The position numbers and the translations under genes were made by a program. This document shows positions 7,393 to 18,235 of a stretch of DNA of 64,000 nt, piece by piece. Each line of letters opens with the position of its first letter. The first letter of the stretch is position 1. The notes beneath the pieces were generated by a model. It was not told where the DNA came from. It saw only the letters and a program-made list of their open reading frames with translations, and searched no databases. This stretch comes from Xenorhabdus mauleonii (GTDB lineage: Bacteria > Pseudomonadota > Gammaproteobacteria > Enterobacterales > Enterobacteriaceae): assembly GCF_900113945.1 (NCBI RefSeq), contig NZ_FORG01000013.1, positions 1-64,000 on the forward strand, written 5' to 3'.

Positions 7393-8964
7393 TCAGGCCC
7401 GTTGTTCTTTGAGTGGCTTGGCACGATCTTGATAAGACTTGATGGCGACCAGATACTGGTTAGTACCAATGTAGAGGTCGCCATTTTTGTTGAAATAAAT
7501 GCCGCCATACTCATGACAGTAATTAACCCCTCTGCCGAGAGGGATTTGCCAGATAACCCGGCCATCAAAAGAGTCAAGTGCACTAACGTAGTACATTCCT
7601 CCTTTTGACGCTGAAATATCATCTGACCAATTGCAGGTGTGCGCGAAAATGATACCGCTTCCACGACAAAGCATGTTCATCGCGTAAAAATGAACATCCG
7701 GCACAGTCCATACTTTTTCATCGGGTTGTGTAATCTTTGTCTGATCAATTCGGATCATTTCCATGCCGGGAGCATTAGGAACTAATTGTGAGAACGGCCA
7801 TGTTGGATAGTGACCAAAATTATTTTCAACGACAAAGGTATCTCCGACACCAATTAACGACGCTTCATCAGCACTTCTTTTTTCTAAAAAACACGGTGTT
7901 TCGGAGATGATACTGCCATCCTCACGATTACAAACTAATACGTTCAAGCGGGGATCGTCATTATCGGTGATAGCAACCAATTCAGTCCCATTTTCCATTT
8001 TAGTCAGTGTCGGCGTTGTTCCTGAACCAATATTTTTCTGACCCGGTTTCATGTATCCGGCATTCTTGTAAGGAGTCTTCCAGCGAATGGTAATCGCATT
8101 GTCTTCCAGACCGAATGCCCACAGATATCCTTTTGTCGATGCGTTCTTGTTATCAATGCCATTGGTGACGATATATGCCCCTTTCTCGTCAACAGCGAAT
8201 GTATTGTTATTCCACTGTTTTTCCAGCTTCATCGCATCAATCAGCTCTGTGTTTCCATTGATTGGATCTATTTGGACAACTGCCATCCATGCGGGAGACG
8301 TGAGGGTGCTATTTGGATAATTCTGATAGTTATATTCACCTGAAATCAGGCACCAATAAAGATTCGGGCGATTTTCATCCCAAACCGGCAGTGATGAGTA
8401 AAGGGTATTGCCTTCGGCTGATTGTGTGACGAGTTCGACGATATTACTGCTCTGCCAGTTTGGCATGAGCGGGTAAATTTCACCCTCTCTCGGTTGCACA
8501 TTCTCTGTTGGATAGCTGACGATTTGGTTATCCTGGACAACAATCGTGTTGTTTTTGTCGTCGAGATAGAAATAACCGCCGCTGAAAGTATTGTTGGAAA
8601 GCTCGCCCGCAGGAGTGGCTGAAATGATGTTGCAATTCTCATCGAACACCACTACCCAAAACTGGGATGATGTATAATCCAGCGATACACCAATCATTTG
8701 ATTATGACTGTTACAAACCATATTTGGTGTATATCCGAAAGGATTATATTGCTCGATAAGTAGGAGATTGTCACTTACCGGGCCGTTGAGCGATACGGAC
8801 TCAGAACACCAGCTATCTTGATGCGGGCTGCCGAAATCATTCGGTGCCATCCACGGATTTTGTGGAATGATGTGATCAGCAAAACGATTCAGTGTGCTTT
8901 GTGCGGCGGGAACGCGGAACAGCTCTTCTTTCCTCATCGGAACGATATGATTGTATGGATTCAT
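7393..8964 (-). CDS. Beta-propeller (PQQ-like/WD-like) protein, no signal peptide
   Basis: 523 residues with repeated beta-strand blades. Several blades end in patterns typical of PQQ-type propellers, such as KGYLWAFGLEDNAITIRWK, LVCNREDGSIISETP, VSALDSFDGRVIWQIPL and NGDLYIGTNQYLVAI. The N-terminus (MNPYNHIVPMRKEELF) is not a signal peptide, so a cytoplasmic protein or one exported by another route is expected. No catalytic motif is recognised. It lies 466 bases downstream of the NRPS operon on the same strand, beyond a strong terminator, so it is probably transcribed separately. A link to the NRPS product is possible but unsupported. Confidence 0.6.
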   Translation of the reverse strand: MNPYNHIVPMRKEELFRVPAAQSTLNRFADHIIPQNPWMAPNDFGSPHQDSWCSESVSLNGPVSDNLLLIEQYNPFGYTPNMVCNSHNQMIGVSLDYTSSQFWVVVFDENCNIISATPAGELSNNTFSGGYFYLDDKNNTIVVQDNQIVSYPTENVQPREGEIYPLMPNWQSSNIVELVTQSAEGNTLYSSLPVWDENRPNLYWCLISGEYNYQNYPNSTLTSPAWMAVVQIDPINGNTELIDAMKLEKQWNNNTFAVDEKGAYIVTNGIDNKNASTKGYLWAFGLEDNAITIRWKTPYKNAGYMKPGQKNIGSGTTPTLTKMENGTELVAITDNDDPRLNVLVCNREDGSIISETPCFLEKRSADEASLIGVGDTFVVENNFGHYPTWPFSQLVPNAPGMEMIRIDQTKITQPDEKVWTVPDVHFYAMNMLCRGSGIIFAHTCNWSDDISASKGGMYYVSALDSFDGRVIWQIPLGRGVNYCHEYGGIYFNKNGDLYIGTNQYLVAIKSYQDRAKPLKEQRA

Positions 8965-9378
8965 GGTTAGGCCTGTATTTGTGTTGGATTGAAAATGCCA
9001 ATCCCGGTATTCAGGATCGGAATGTTGAATCTTGAATCATGCTTTACAGTCAGCCATTCGAATTTTTTGTTGTGGGGGTAGGGAATTATTCTCAATTATT
9101 ACTTAAGCAATCTCATTTATTGGGCTGACTTAAGACGAAGTTTTATATTTATAAAAAAGGGATAAAAGGTAAATTATAAAAATAAAAAGAATATTATACT
9201 TTTTATATCTTTTAAAAAGGAATATTAATCTTTTTTTTGTTACAGTTCATTCTCAGTAAGTACAAAAAACCATTCCAAGATTATGTTTGGCAGTGGTGGT
9301 TTTTATATTGGGAAAACAGAGTAATGATAGGAAATAGTTTGCTGTAAATTACAATTATCTTATGAAATCAATGCAATA
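8965..9378. other. AT-rich intergenic region upstream of the beta-propeller gene
   Basis: No gene is seen. It must hold the promoter of the minus-strand gene starting at 8964 if that gene is transcribed independently; I could not single out one promoter. Confidence 0.35.
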
Positions 9379-9410
9379 GAAAAAAATAAAGCCAGCATTA
9401 ACTGGCTTTA
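9379..9410 (-). terminator. Strong rho-independent terminator of the NRPS operon
   Basis: On the minus strand AAAGCCAG-TTAATG-CTGGCTTT is followed by ATTTTTTT. The stem is 8 bp (9388-9395 with 9402-9409) and starts about 20 bases after the NRPS stop. Confidence 0.85.
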
Positions 9411-9430
9411 TTAAGATACCTCAAGAAAAC

Positions 9431-12400
9431 TTATTCATTATTTATTGAGGATAATGCACTGAGGATTTCCCCATTAATGATGGAAACGTAATTAATAATG
9501 TTTTCATGATAACTATCTTCAACTAAGATAACCTTCAATGGCGTATTAATCCATTGTGGGATATTATTGTCCGGTATTTTTCTGAGTAATTGATTTATCA
9601 ACAAATCAACACCTTCTTTATGGAGAGGGTTTATTTTCCCAGCTTTAAATAGAGTGACTTTTGAATGTGTCAATTTTCCACTTAAATCACAATTAACTAT
9701 CTTTCCTTCGACAGGAACAATCTCCAAAGCTTTATTGATGTAAGTATCGTTTGCCCCTTTTTCATGTAGCATATTGGTGATTTTTTTGTATATGGATGGC
9801 ATATCCAAATGACTTCTAAGTTTTTTTATCTCATCATTATTCATGATGGTGTCTAATAAAAATAACTGAATATCCCTTGCTCCGACTCTCTCAAGCTGAA
9901 AAGCAATTTCCATCGCCAACTGTCCGCCCAATGACCAGCCTAAAATACGGATAGGTTCATCAATGGATGTTTCAGTCAGCATTAACTTCATGTAGAGCTG
10001 TGCTATTTGTTGCAATGAGTCGATGTGTTCATCGGTACAAAGATTATAATTATCGATACCAATACAGTTATAGGTATCAGATAAGGTATTTGCCAGAGGC
10101 TCATAAACTTCACTGCCACAGTTGGCGGCATGGATCATAAATAATTTATTTTTCGCCGTCGATTTTGGCGTTAAGTAATTCAGTAAACTGGATTTTAAAT
10201 GCCCTGACTCCAGCCACTCCGATAATAACGAAATCGATTTATAGTTAAACAGGATGTTTAAAGGAATTTCCACCCCCAATTGATTTCGCATGGCGGTAGT
10301 CAATTTGATTGCCATCAGGGAGTTACCGCCAATGCGGAAGAAATTATCTTCAATGCCAACCTGCTCTAAATCCAATACCTCTTGCCAGACAGCACATAAC
10401 TGGTTTTCCAGTTCATTGCGTGGCGCAACATAATTGTTCCGATTTCCCCAGACAGGTTCTGGCAGGGCATGGCGGTCCAATTTGCCGTTCAGGGTTAATG
10501 GCACGCCGTCAATGCGGGTAAAGCTGGCGGGAACCATGTATTCCGGCAAACGGGCGGAAAGGTGTTTAATCAGGCTTTCATCAGACAGTTCGCCGTCTGC
10601 AACCTCGGCGACCAGATAGGCAGCAAGAATACGGTTCCCTTGATGTTCATGGTCAATCACCACGGCCTGTTTGACTTGTGGGTGTGTGGACAAGGCGGTT
10701 TCAATTTCCCCCAATTCAATGCGATAACCGCGGATTTTAATCTGAAAATCGTTGCGCCCCAGATATTCCAGATTCCCGTCCGCCAACCAGCGTACTCGAT
10801 CGCCGGTTCTGTATAGACGGGTATAACCCCGGGCTTTGTCTTCGTCAGTAGCAAACGGATTATTGACAAAATATTTTTCCGTCAATTCCGGGTGATTCCA
10901 ATAGCCACGGGCCAGCCCGGCACCACCGATATACAGCTCACCGGGAACACCGATGGGAGACAGTTCACCATGAGGAGTAAGCACATAGAGACGGGTATTA
11001 TGGTGTGCTTTACCTATCGGGATATTGACACTGAGGTCATCAGTGACATCAAGGTGAGTGACATCAATGGTTGTTTCTGTCGGGCCATACAGATTAATTA
11101 ATGTGCACGAATGACCATTTATGGCTCTGAAGGCGTTGACATGTGACATTGTCAACGCTTCTCCACCACACGGCACATAGCGGATGGAGCGGGGCAATTG
11201 CTGCCCGGCATCCCATACTGCCTGACAAAAAGCACCCAACATGGAAGGAACAAATTGAAGGACAGTTACACCGGTTTTTTGTATTAATTCATATAACACC
11301 TCAGGTTGTTTATGCACATCCGGCAATGGCATCACCAGACTGGCGCCGAACCAATAAGTGGCAATCAATTCCCAGACTGAGGCATCAAAAGTATAAGGGG
11401 TTTGTTGCAGGACTTTATCCGCAGTATTTAATGGATACTCGGATTGCATCCAACTGAGGTGATTAATAACGTTGCGATGAGTTAATTCAACGCCTTTCGG
11501 TTTTCCGGTCGTGCCGGAAGTATAAATTATGTATGCCAAATCCGTACTTTTATTCATTGGCACCAGATTTTTTGCTGGCTGGCCTCGGGTGACAGCGAGA
11601 TCATCTGTGGCAATCAGTGCCGGCTGATGAGTTAGGGTGGATATGCATTGTTCCAGTGCCGGCAAATGGCGCTGCTGAGTCAGCACGCACGGGCTGTCCG
11701 TATCTTGCAGAATATACTGAACCCGCTCAGGTGGGTATTCAGGGGAAATGGGCACATAGGCACCACCGGCTTTCAGTACAGCCAGAATACTGACTACCAT
11801 CTCCGGGCTGCGGTCGAGGTAGAGGGCGATTGGCGTGCCCGCTTGCATTGGCGTATGGTGCTGCTGCAAGTAGTTCTCGCGTATCACGGCGGCAAGCTGA
11901 TTTGATTTTTCATTGAGTTGACGATAGGTCAGCATCTCCTCTTCGAATATCAACGCGACATTATCTGGATTCGTGGCTGCCTGGATTTCAAACTGTTGTT
12001 GTAACGTCTTATCCTGCGGATAGGGAACGTCAGTTTGGTTCCAAGTATGCAGCAAGATATGGCGTTCTTCTTCACTGAGGAACGAGACTGACGTATGTGG
12101 CTGGTATGGATCGCTGGCGACGGCATACAGGATACGCTCAATCTGACCAAGCAAGCGTTGCGCTTGTTTATTGGTTATCCATTCTTCACCATAACTCAGT
12201 GTGACTTTCAGACTGTTGTCCGGCTCATAAGCCATCAGTGACAAGGGATAATCGGTTTTTTCGATGGCATTGCGGAACGTTAATCTATTTTCGATACGGT
12301 TATTGATCTCGTTACCGCTTCCCCCGGCTGAATTATCGCCAATGACAGGGGCGGGGTAATTTTCAAAAACCAGCAAGGAATGGAATAAACGTTCTCCATC

Positions 12401-15400
12401 AGATTGTAAATTGGTGAGTGATACGGCGCTGTAGCTGTTGAGTGAAGCAATATCTTTCTGTATGTCTTGCAGCACGCTGATAATATTACTGGCTTTGTCC
12501 CACTGAACCATCAGCGGCAAGGTATTGATATACAAGCCAACACTGGATTCAATACCGGCTACCGGTACATCGCGACCGGATACCGTGGTGCCGACAATGG
12601 TTTGCTCATCGCCGGTGTAACTGTGCAGGAGTTTATGCCAGGCAAATTGCAACATGGCATTCAATGTAATGCCGTGTTCCCGGGACATTTTTTTCAGTCG
12701 CTGATAAATATCTCCTTGTAGGATGATCGTTTGCTCCATCGGGCTTTCTATCGATTTTATCTGTGCTAAATCAACATGATGACTTAACAAGGCAGAGAGG
12801 TCGTTTATGCCGTGGAATTGTGCCTTGCGTTCAACCCAATACGCTTCAACCGCTGACTTATGATTCAGATAGTATTGCTGGGCTGCCAGATAGGCATGAT
12901 CAGCCTCGATTTGGGGAGTACGGCCTTGTGCCAGTTCATTGTAATACTCATGCACTGTTTGCAATAAAATCGGGTTGCTCCAGCCATCGATAATCGCGTG
13001 GTGTTTTGTGATCAGTACGGTGACCAGATGCTCATGCTGTTTAATGACGGTAAAACGAATTAATCCGGGCTGACTGAAATCAAACGGCAGGGTACGGTCA
13101 TGCTGCTGGAGAGCATCAATCGCGCTGTTCCGTTCTTTTTCCGGCAGGTGGCTGATATCGCTGGTCGCGAAATTCTCCGCACGAATACTTGCGCCTTCGG
13201 TTGCAATTTGCAGCACCTCTTTGTCCCAGTTAAATGCGGTTCTGAGAATGGGAAAACGCAGTGAAGCCAGCGCCCATGCTTGTTGATAAGCAGTAATATT
13301 CAAATTGGCATGATAATCCAGCATCAGTTGCACGCGGTAAGCATCGTCTTGCGGCTGGGATAAGTGATGATAAATAAACCCTTGTTGCAAGCTGGTGGCA
13401 GGATACAGCGCTTCAATCCGGTATTTCTGCTGAAGGTGACGCAACAGCGGAATAGAAATCCCTTCAATGCCATAATCGCTTGGTGTTTTTATCCCTCCCG
13501 ATTGCGCCTGTTGTTGACCTGCTGTGATGACCGCATGGAGTGCCTGTTCCAATGCGGTGATAAATACCGTTGTCTGTGCTTTCGGCAGACGGGAACCGAT
13601 GTTGAATTGCAACGTGCCCGCTTGGATCAAGCCGTTAATATTCATCAGCAAGTGGCTATGATTATCGCCAGCTACCGCAATTCCGCATTCATCGCTGGTC
13701 AGTGACCAATTTTGACCGTTTTCTCCACCCAACTGACCGAGGTAATTGAAACTGATCGCAGGCAGTTCTCCGCCCAGATATCCGGCCTGACGCAGTGCGC
13801 CATAGCCAATGCCTTTATTTGGCACTGCACGGAGCATCTCTTTGGTATGAATAATCGTCTCAGCAATATCGTCTTGCATAGTCAGACGAACCGGATACAC
13901 GGTGGTAAACCAGCCCACGGTTTCCGAGACATCCAATGTGTCATCAATGGCTTCCCGACCGTGGCCTTCAAGTGTGATGTGGTTGACGGGACTTGAGAAA
14001 ACGGCTTGTAATGCCAGTGTGAGTGCACTGAGCAGTAAATCATTAATTTCAGTCTGATAACCCGAATTGGCTTCACGTAGCAGGATATCAGTCAGTTCAG
14101 CGGAAATGTCCAGCGTGTGGTGACTGGCTTCGCCTGAAACCGGATGAGCGGAGTTTCCTGCAACAACTTGCTGCCAGTAGGCAATTTCCCGTTGCTGGTT
14201 TTCTGCATTATAAGCATAGTGGTGAACGGCATTGACCCATTGCCGGTAGCTGCTGGTTTTCGCCGGCAGCGCTTCACCTTGCAATAGTCGGCGTATATCT
14301 TCAGCAATGATCCGCCATGATACGACGTCAATAATCAGGTGATGAAATGCGAAAAATAGGCGGGCGCTGCCATCCGCATATCCGGTCAGGTGACCCGCTT
14401 GCCACAATGGCCCTGTAGAGTAATTAAAGCCACTTTGCCATTGGGTTAATTGCTGCTGTTTCTCAACTTCATTCAATGTGCTGACATCACAATGCAGCAA
14501 TGAGGGAAGCCAGGACGGCATGCTGGCGGAATAACACTGGCGATGCTTCTGAATTATTCCGGCAGGGGTTGTGGTATCAGGGGTGGCCGTGCTGAAGTTG
14601 GCGCGTAGTATGTCATGCCGTTCGGTCAGGGAGATTAACACCTGCTCAATTGCAGCATGATTGATATCACCGGGCAGACGGATCATGAATGCCTGATTCC
14701 AGTGATGTGGGCTAGGCAAGTTCCAATTGAAGAAGTCCTGCTGGATAGGTAACAGATCAAACTCTCCGTTCAACAGTCCTTGCTCTGCAACGATTTTTTC
14801 TGTAGCAGCAGTCTGGAGCAACAATTGTGATAATTGAGCCACGGTCGGTGCTTCAAAAATCGATTTAACCTGAAGGGAAAAACCCGCCTGACGCAGTTTG
14901 GAAACCAATTGAATGCTGACAATCGAATCCCCGCCAATGCGGAAAAAGTTATCCTCTATGCCTATGCGTTCTAGCCTCAAGACGTCTTGCCAAAGGGCAC
15001 ACAGCTGAGTTTCCAGCGCATTGCGCGGAGCAACATAATTATCGTGATCCCCCAAGACGGGTTTGGGCAGGGCATGGCGATCCACTTTGCCGTTTCGGGT
15101 CAGAGGCAGAGTTTCGATACAGGTAAAACTGGCGGGGATCATGTATTCCGGCAGCCGATCAGATAAGTGCTTGATCAAAATCTCATCTGACAATGCCCCT
15201 TCGGTGATCAGATAAGCGGCCAGCCCTTTATGGCCGTTGTAATCATAGTCAATCACGACCGCCTGTTTGACTTGCGGGTGGGAAGTCAGGACATTTTCGA
15301 TTTCTCCCAGTTCAATGCGGAAACCGCGCAGCTTGACCTGAAAATCATTGCGGCTCAGGTATTCAATATTGCCATCAGGCAACCAGCGGGCGAGATCGCC

Positions 15401-18232
15401 GGTTTTGTACATTCTGGCTTCTGGCTGTGGCGAGAACGGATCAGGGAGAAAACGTTCCGCTGTCAGTTCAGGGCGATTCAGATAACCGCGGGCAACGCCA
15501 TCGCCGCCAATGTGGATCTCGCCGGCAGCGCCGACAGGAACGGGCTGGCCTTGTTGATCCAGAATATAGATGCGGGTATTGCTGATTGGCCGCCCGATGG
15601 GAAGTTTCCTGTCTTCATTTTCAATCAATGGAATTTCATAGGTTGTGGCGAACGTGGTTGTTTCTGTCGGCCCGTAAACATGCAGCAGGTGTTTTGGTGC
15701 ATGTTCCGCTCTGAGACGAATGGCGGAACGGTGATCAGCCTGTTCGCCGCCGAACAGGACATAACGCAGGCCAGACAACGACGGCGCAATTAAGCCCGCA
15801 TATTGGTTAAACAAGGCGGTGGTCAGGAACAGTGCGCTGACATTTTCCGATGACAGGCACTGACCAAATTCAGCGGGATGCAACAGGGTTTTTTCAGGGA
15901 TCAGCAGAACGCGGGCACCATGTGTTAATCCGGACCAAACTTCCCAGGTCGCGGCATCAAATGAAATATTGGCACAATGGGCGATGCAATCATCGGGGCC
16001 AATGTCAGCAAAACCATTATTGTTGATCAGACGAAGTACACTGCGGTGTTCCACCATAACGCCTTTGGGCTGTCCGGTGGAGCCGGAAGTGTAAATAACG
16101 TAAGCCAGATGGCGCGACGTCAGCCCTAATTTTTGGGTATCGGGATTGGTGTCCGGCAGGGTTACAAGCAATGCTGCCTGCTTGTCGAGCAATACTGTGT
16201 TGTCATGCAGTCTTGCAGGTACGGAACCGCTCAATTTCTCGGCTTGCGCTGTCTGGGTCAGCAAAGCCACGGGGCCAGAATCTTCCAGCATATAGGCCAA
16301 CCGTTCCGCCGGATAAGTCGGGTCAAGCGGTACGTAAGCCCCGCCAGCCTTGAGGATCGCAAGTATCCCCACGACCATCTCCGGGCTGCGTTCGAGACAA
16401 AGGGCTACCCGGTCATCCGGCCGCACGCCCAGCGCAATCAGGTGATGGGCCAGACGGTTGGCGCGCTGGTTAAGTTCGCCATAGCGGATCCTTTGTTCTG
16501 CAAATATGACGGCAATGGCATCAGGGCGTTGGGCAACCTGCGCCTCAAACTGTTGTTGCAGGGTCTTGTCCTGCGGATAAGGCGCTTCGGTTTGGTTCCA
16601 GTTGTCCAGCAGGGTATGGCGCTCTTCGTCACTGAGGAGGGTTATTGAGGTGTGTGGCTGGTTCGGATTATATGCCACCGCATGCAAAATGCGCTCGAGC
16701 TGGCACAGCAGGCGCTGGGCCTGTTTTTCCGTCAGCCAGTCTTCTCCATAACTGAATTTTATGACTAAACGGTTATCGTGTGTGTAAGCCATCAATAATA
16801 CCGGATAATCCACTTTTTCGATGGCACGACGGAATGTCAGCGTATGTTCGATGCCTTCCTTGGTTTCACTCGCTGCGGGAATCGGGTAGTTTTCAAAAAC
16901 CAGCAAACTGTGGAACAAGCGCTCGCCATTGGATTGCAGGCTTGATAGTGAAACGGCGCTGTGGCTGTTGAGGGCAGCGATATCTTGTTGGATGTTTTGC
17001 AAGACGGCCGCGATGCTGTCTGTCTGCTCCCATTGCACCATTAGCGGTAAGGTATTGATATACAGGCCAACGCTGGACTCAATGCCTTCCACCGGCACAT
17101 CGCGTCCGGAAACAGTCGTGCCGACAATGGTTTGCTCATCGCCGGTATAGTTGTGCAGGAGTTTATTCCAGGCAAATTGCAATGCCACATTCAGGGTAAT
17201 GCCTTGTTCCCGGCAAGTCTCCTTGAGTTGCTCGTAAGTGTTTCCCTGGATCGTGAGTATTTGCTCGGCGGGCTTTTCAATGGTTTTTATCTGCGCTAAA
17301 TCAACGCGATGGCTTAATAAGGGCGACAAATCATTCATTCCGTGGGCGTTCATTGAGTAGAATTGTGATTTGCGCTCACGCCAATAAGCCTCGGTTTCAG
17401 CTTTATGATCCAGGTAATATTGCTGGGTTGCCAGATAGGCCTCATCGACCACTACCTGCGGGGAATGCCCCTGTATCAGTTCGTTGTAATACTCATGCAC
17501 TGCCTGCAATAAAATCGGATAACTCCAGCCATCAATGATGCAATGATGCAAAGTGATCAGCACGGTTGTCAGTTGATCTTCCTGTTTGATAAAAGTGAAA
17601 CGGACTAATCCGGGCCGGCTTAGATCAAACGGCAGGGTGCGATCATTTTGCTGGATAGCGTCAATGGCTGCATTTCGCTCTTTTTCTGCCAACTGGCTGA
17701 TATCTTTGGTCGTAAAGTTCTTTGAATTAATGCTGGAGCCTGTAGTGATTAGCTGCAGTATTTTTCCTTTCCAGTCGAATGCGGTTCTGAGGATAGGAAA
17801 ACGCAGTGAAGCCAAAGACCAAGCTTGCTGGTAAACCGCAAGATCCAAATGGGCGCGGTAATCCAGCAAGAGTTGTACACGATAGGCATCGTCTTGTGGT
17901 TGGGCCAAGTGATGGTAAACAAAGCCTTGCTGCAAGCTGGTGGCAGGAAATATCGCCGTGACCTTTTTTCTGGTCGATGTGGACGAATCAACGTGATTTT
18001 CGCTGTCTAGATTTTCATCAGCAATGTTTTCGTTGAAAATGAAATTGTTGAATTCATCTTCAGAGAAGATATTTTTTTCGTTTAAAAAATCGACTATGCT
18101 TTCTCTTCTTTGTTTTATCTTATCAATAAGTTGAACAGGTGGATTATCCCCTGTAAACGCCAGTTTTAACTTATTTTCACAGACCCAGACTGATACCTGA
18201 TTTTTATTTAGTTCTTTAAATAGCATCAACAT
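9431..18232 (-). CDS. NRPS, modules 5-6: docking-C-A-T-E-C-A-T-TE
   Basis: 2933 residues. Residues 1-50 resemble a TubC-type N-terminal docking domain. Then follow C (H229HxxxDG), A (core about 550-1050), T (Ser1103 in GGDS), E (H1297HLIIDxxSW, with VGWFTT), C (H1744HAIIDGWS), A (about 2060-2590), T (Ser2638 in GGNS) and a terminal thioesterase (GWSLGG, Ser2767). Both C domains follow an E domain and begin with PATSLQQGF, which fits DCL type. Specificity codes read by alignment to GrsA positions are DAWFLGVTFK (Leu-like, uncertain) and DAWQPGLIDK (close to Gln codes). The start lies 4 bases after the stop of the preceding NRPS gene, so translation is probably coupled. The TE releases the finished hexapeptide by hydrolysis or cyclisation. 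Confidence 0.92.
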   Translation of the reverse strand: MLMLFKELNKNQVSVWVCENKLKLAFTGDNPPVQLIDKIKQRRESIVDFLNEKNIFSEDEFNNFIFNENIADENLDSENHVDSSTSTRKKVTAIFPATSLQQGFVYHHLAQPQDDAYRVQLLLDYRAHLDLAVYQQAWSLASLRFPILRTAFDWKGKILQLITTGSSINSKNFTTKDISQLAEKERNAAIDAIQQNDRTLPFDLSRPGLVRFTFIKQEDQLTTVLITLHHCIIDGWSYPILLQAVHEYYNELIQGHSPQVVVDEAYLATQQYYLDHKAETEAYWRERKSQFYSMNAHGMNDLSPLLSHRVDLAQIKTIEKPAEQILTIQGNTYEQLKETCREQGITLNVALQFAWNKLLHNYTGDEQTIVGTTVSGRDVPVEGIESSVGLYINTLPLMVQWEQTDSIAAVLQNIQQDIAALNSHSAVSLSSLQSNGERLFHSLLVFENYPIPAASETKEGIEHTLTFRRAIEKVDYPVLLMAYTHDNRLVIKFSYGEDWLTEKQAQRLLCQLERILHAVAYNPNQPHTSITLLSDEERHTLLDNWNQTEAPYPQDKTLQQQFEAQVAQRPDAIAVIFAEQRIRYGELNQRANRLAHHLIALGVRPDDRVALCLERSPEMVVGILAILKAGGAYVPLDPTYPAERLAYMLEDSGPVALLTQTAQAEKLSGSVPARLHDNTVLLDKQAALLVTLPDTNPDTQKLGLTSRHLAYVIYTSGSTGQPKGVMVEHRSVLRLINNNGFADIGPDDCIAHCANISFDAATWEVWSGLTHGARVLLIPEKTLLHPAEFGQCLSSENVSALFLTTALFNQYAGLIAPSLSGLRYVLFGGEQADHRSAIRLRAEHAPKHLLHVYGPTETTTFATTYEIPLIENEDRKLPIGRPISNTRIYILDQQGQPVPVGAAGEIHIGGDGVARGYLNRPELTAERFLPDPFSPQPEARMYKTGDLARWLPDGNIEYLSRNDFQVKLRGFRIELGEIENVLTSHPQVKQAVVIDYDYNGHKGLAAYLITEGALSDEILIKHLSDRLPEYMIPASFTCIETLPLTRNGKVDRHALPKPVLGDHDNYVAPRNALETQLCALWQDVLRLERIGIEDNFFRIGGDSIVSIQLVSKLRQAGFSLQVKSIFEAPTVAQLSQLLLQTAATEKIVAEQGLLNGEFDLLPIQQDFFNWNLPSPHHWNQAFMIRLPGDINHAAIEQVLISLTERHDILRANFSTATPDTTTPAGIIQKHRQCYSASMPSWLPSLLHCDVSTLNEVEKQQQLTQWQSGFNYSTGPLWQAGHLTGYADGSARLFFAFHHLIIDVVSWRIIAEDIRRLLQGEALPAKTSSYRQWVNAVHHYAYNAENQQREIAYWQQVVAGNSAHPVSGEASHHTLDISAELTDILLREANSGYQTEINDLLLSALTLALQAVFSSPVNHITLEGHGREAIDDTLDVSETVGWFTTVYPVRLTMQDDIAETIIHTKEMLRAVPNKGIGYGALRQAGYLGGELPAISFNYLGQLGGENGQNWSLTSDECGIAVAGDNHSHLLMNINGLIQAGTLQFNIGSRLPKAQTTVFITALEQALHAVITAGQQQAQSGGIKTPSDYGIEGISIPLLRHLQQKYRIEALYPATSLQQGFIYHHLSQPQDDAYRVQLMLDYHANLNITAYQQAWALASLRFPILRTAFNWDKEVLQIATEGASIRAENFATSDISHLPEKERNSAIDALQQHDRTLPFDFSQPGLIRFTVIKQHEHLVTVLITKHHAIIDGWSNPILLQTVHEYYNELAQGRTPQIEADHAYLAAQQYYLNHKSAVEAYWVERKAQFHGINDLSALLSHHVDLAQIKSIESPMEQTIILQGDIYQRLKKMSREHGITLNAMLQFAWHKLLHSYTGDEQTIVGTTVSGRDVPVAGIESSVGLYINTLPLMVQWDKASNIISVLQDIQKDIASLNSYSAVSLTNLQSDGERLFHSLLVFENYPAPVIGDNSAGGSGNEINNRIENRLTFRNAIEKTDYPLSLMAYEPDNSLKVTLSYGEEWITNKQAQRLLGQIERILYAVASDPYQPHTSVSFLSEEERHILLHTWNQTDVPYPQDKTLQQQFEIQAATNPDNVALIFEEEMLTYRQLNEKSNQLAAVIRENYLQQHHTPMQAGTPIALYLDRSPEMVVSILAVLKAGGAYVPISPEYPPERVQYILQDTDSPCVLTQQRHLPALEQCISTLTHQPALIATDDLAVTRGQPAKNLVPMNKSTDLAYIIYTSGTTGKPKGVELTHRNVINHLSWMQSEYPLNTADKVLQQTPYTFDASVWELIATYWFGASLVMPLPDVHKQPEVLYELIQKTGVTVLQFVPSMLGAFCQAVWDAGQQLPRSIRYVPCGGEALTMSHVNAFRAINGHSCTLINLYGPTETTIDVTHLDVTDDLSVNIPIGKAHHNTRLYVLTPHGELSPIGVPGELYIGGAGLARGYWNHPELTEKYFVNNPFATDEDKARGYTRLYRTGDRVRWLADGNLEYLGRNDFQIKIRGYRIELGEIETALSTHPQVKQAVVIDHEHQGNRILAAYLVAEVADGELSDESLIKHLSARLPEYMVPASFTRIDGVPLTLNGKLDRHALPEPVWGNRNNYVAPRNELENQLCAVWQEVLDLEQVGIEDNFFRIGGNSLMAIKLTTAMRNQLGVEIPLNILFNYKSISLLSEWLESGHLKSSLLNYLTPKSTAKNKLFMIHAANCGSEVYEPLANTLSDTYNCIGIDNYNLCTDEHIDSLQQIAQLYMKLMLTETSIDEPIRILGWSLGGQLAMEIAFQLERVGARDIQLFLLDTIMNNDEIKKLRSHLDMPSIYKKITNMLHEKGANDTYINKALEIVPVEGKIVNCDLSGKLTHSKVTLFKAGKINPLHKEGVDLLINQLLRKIPDNNIPQWINTPLKVILVEDSYHENIINYVSIINGEILSALSSINNE

Positions 18233-18235
18233 TTT

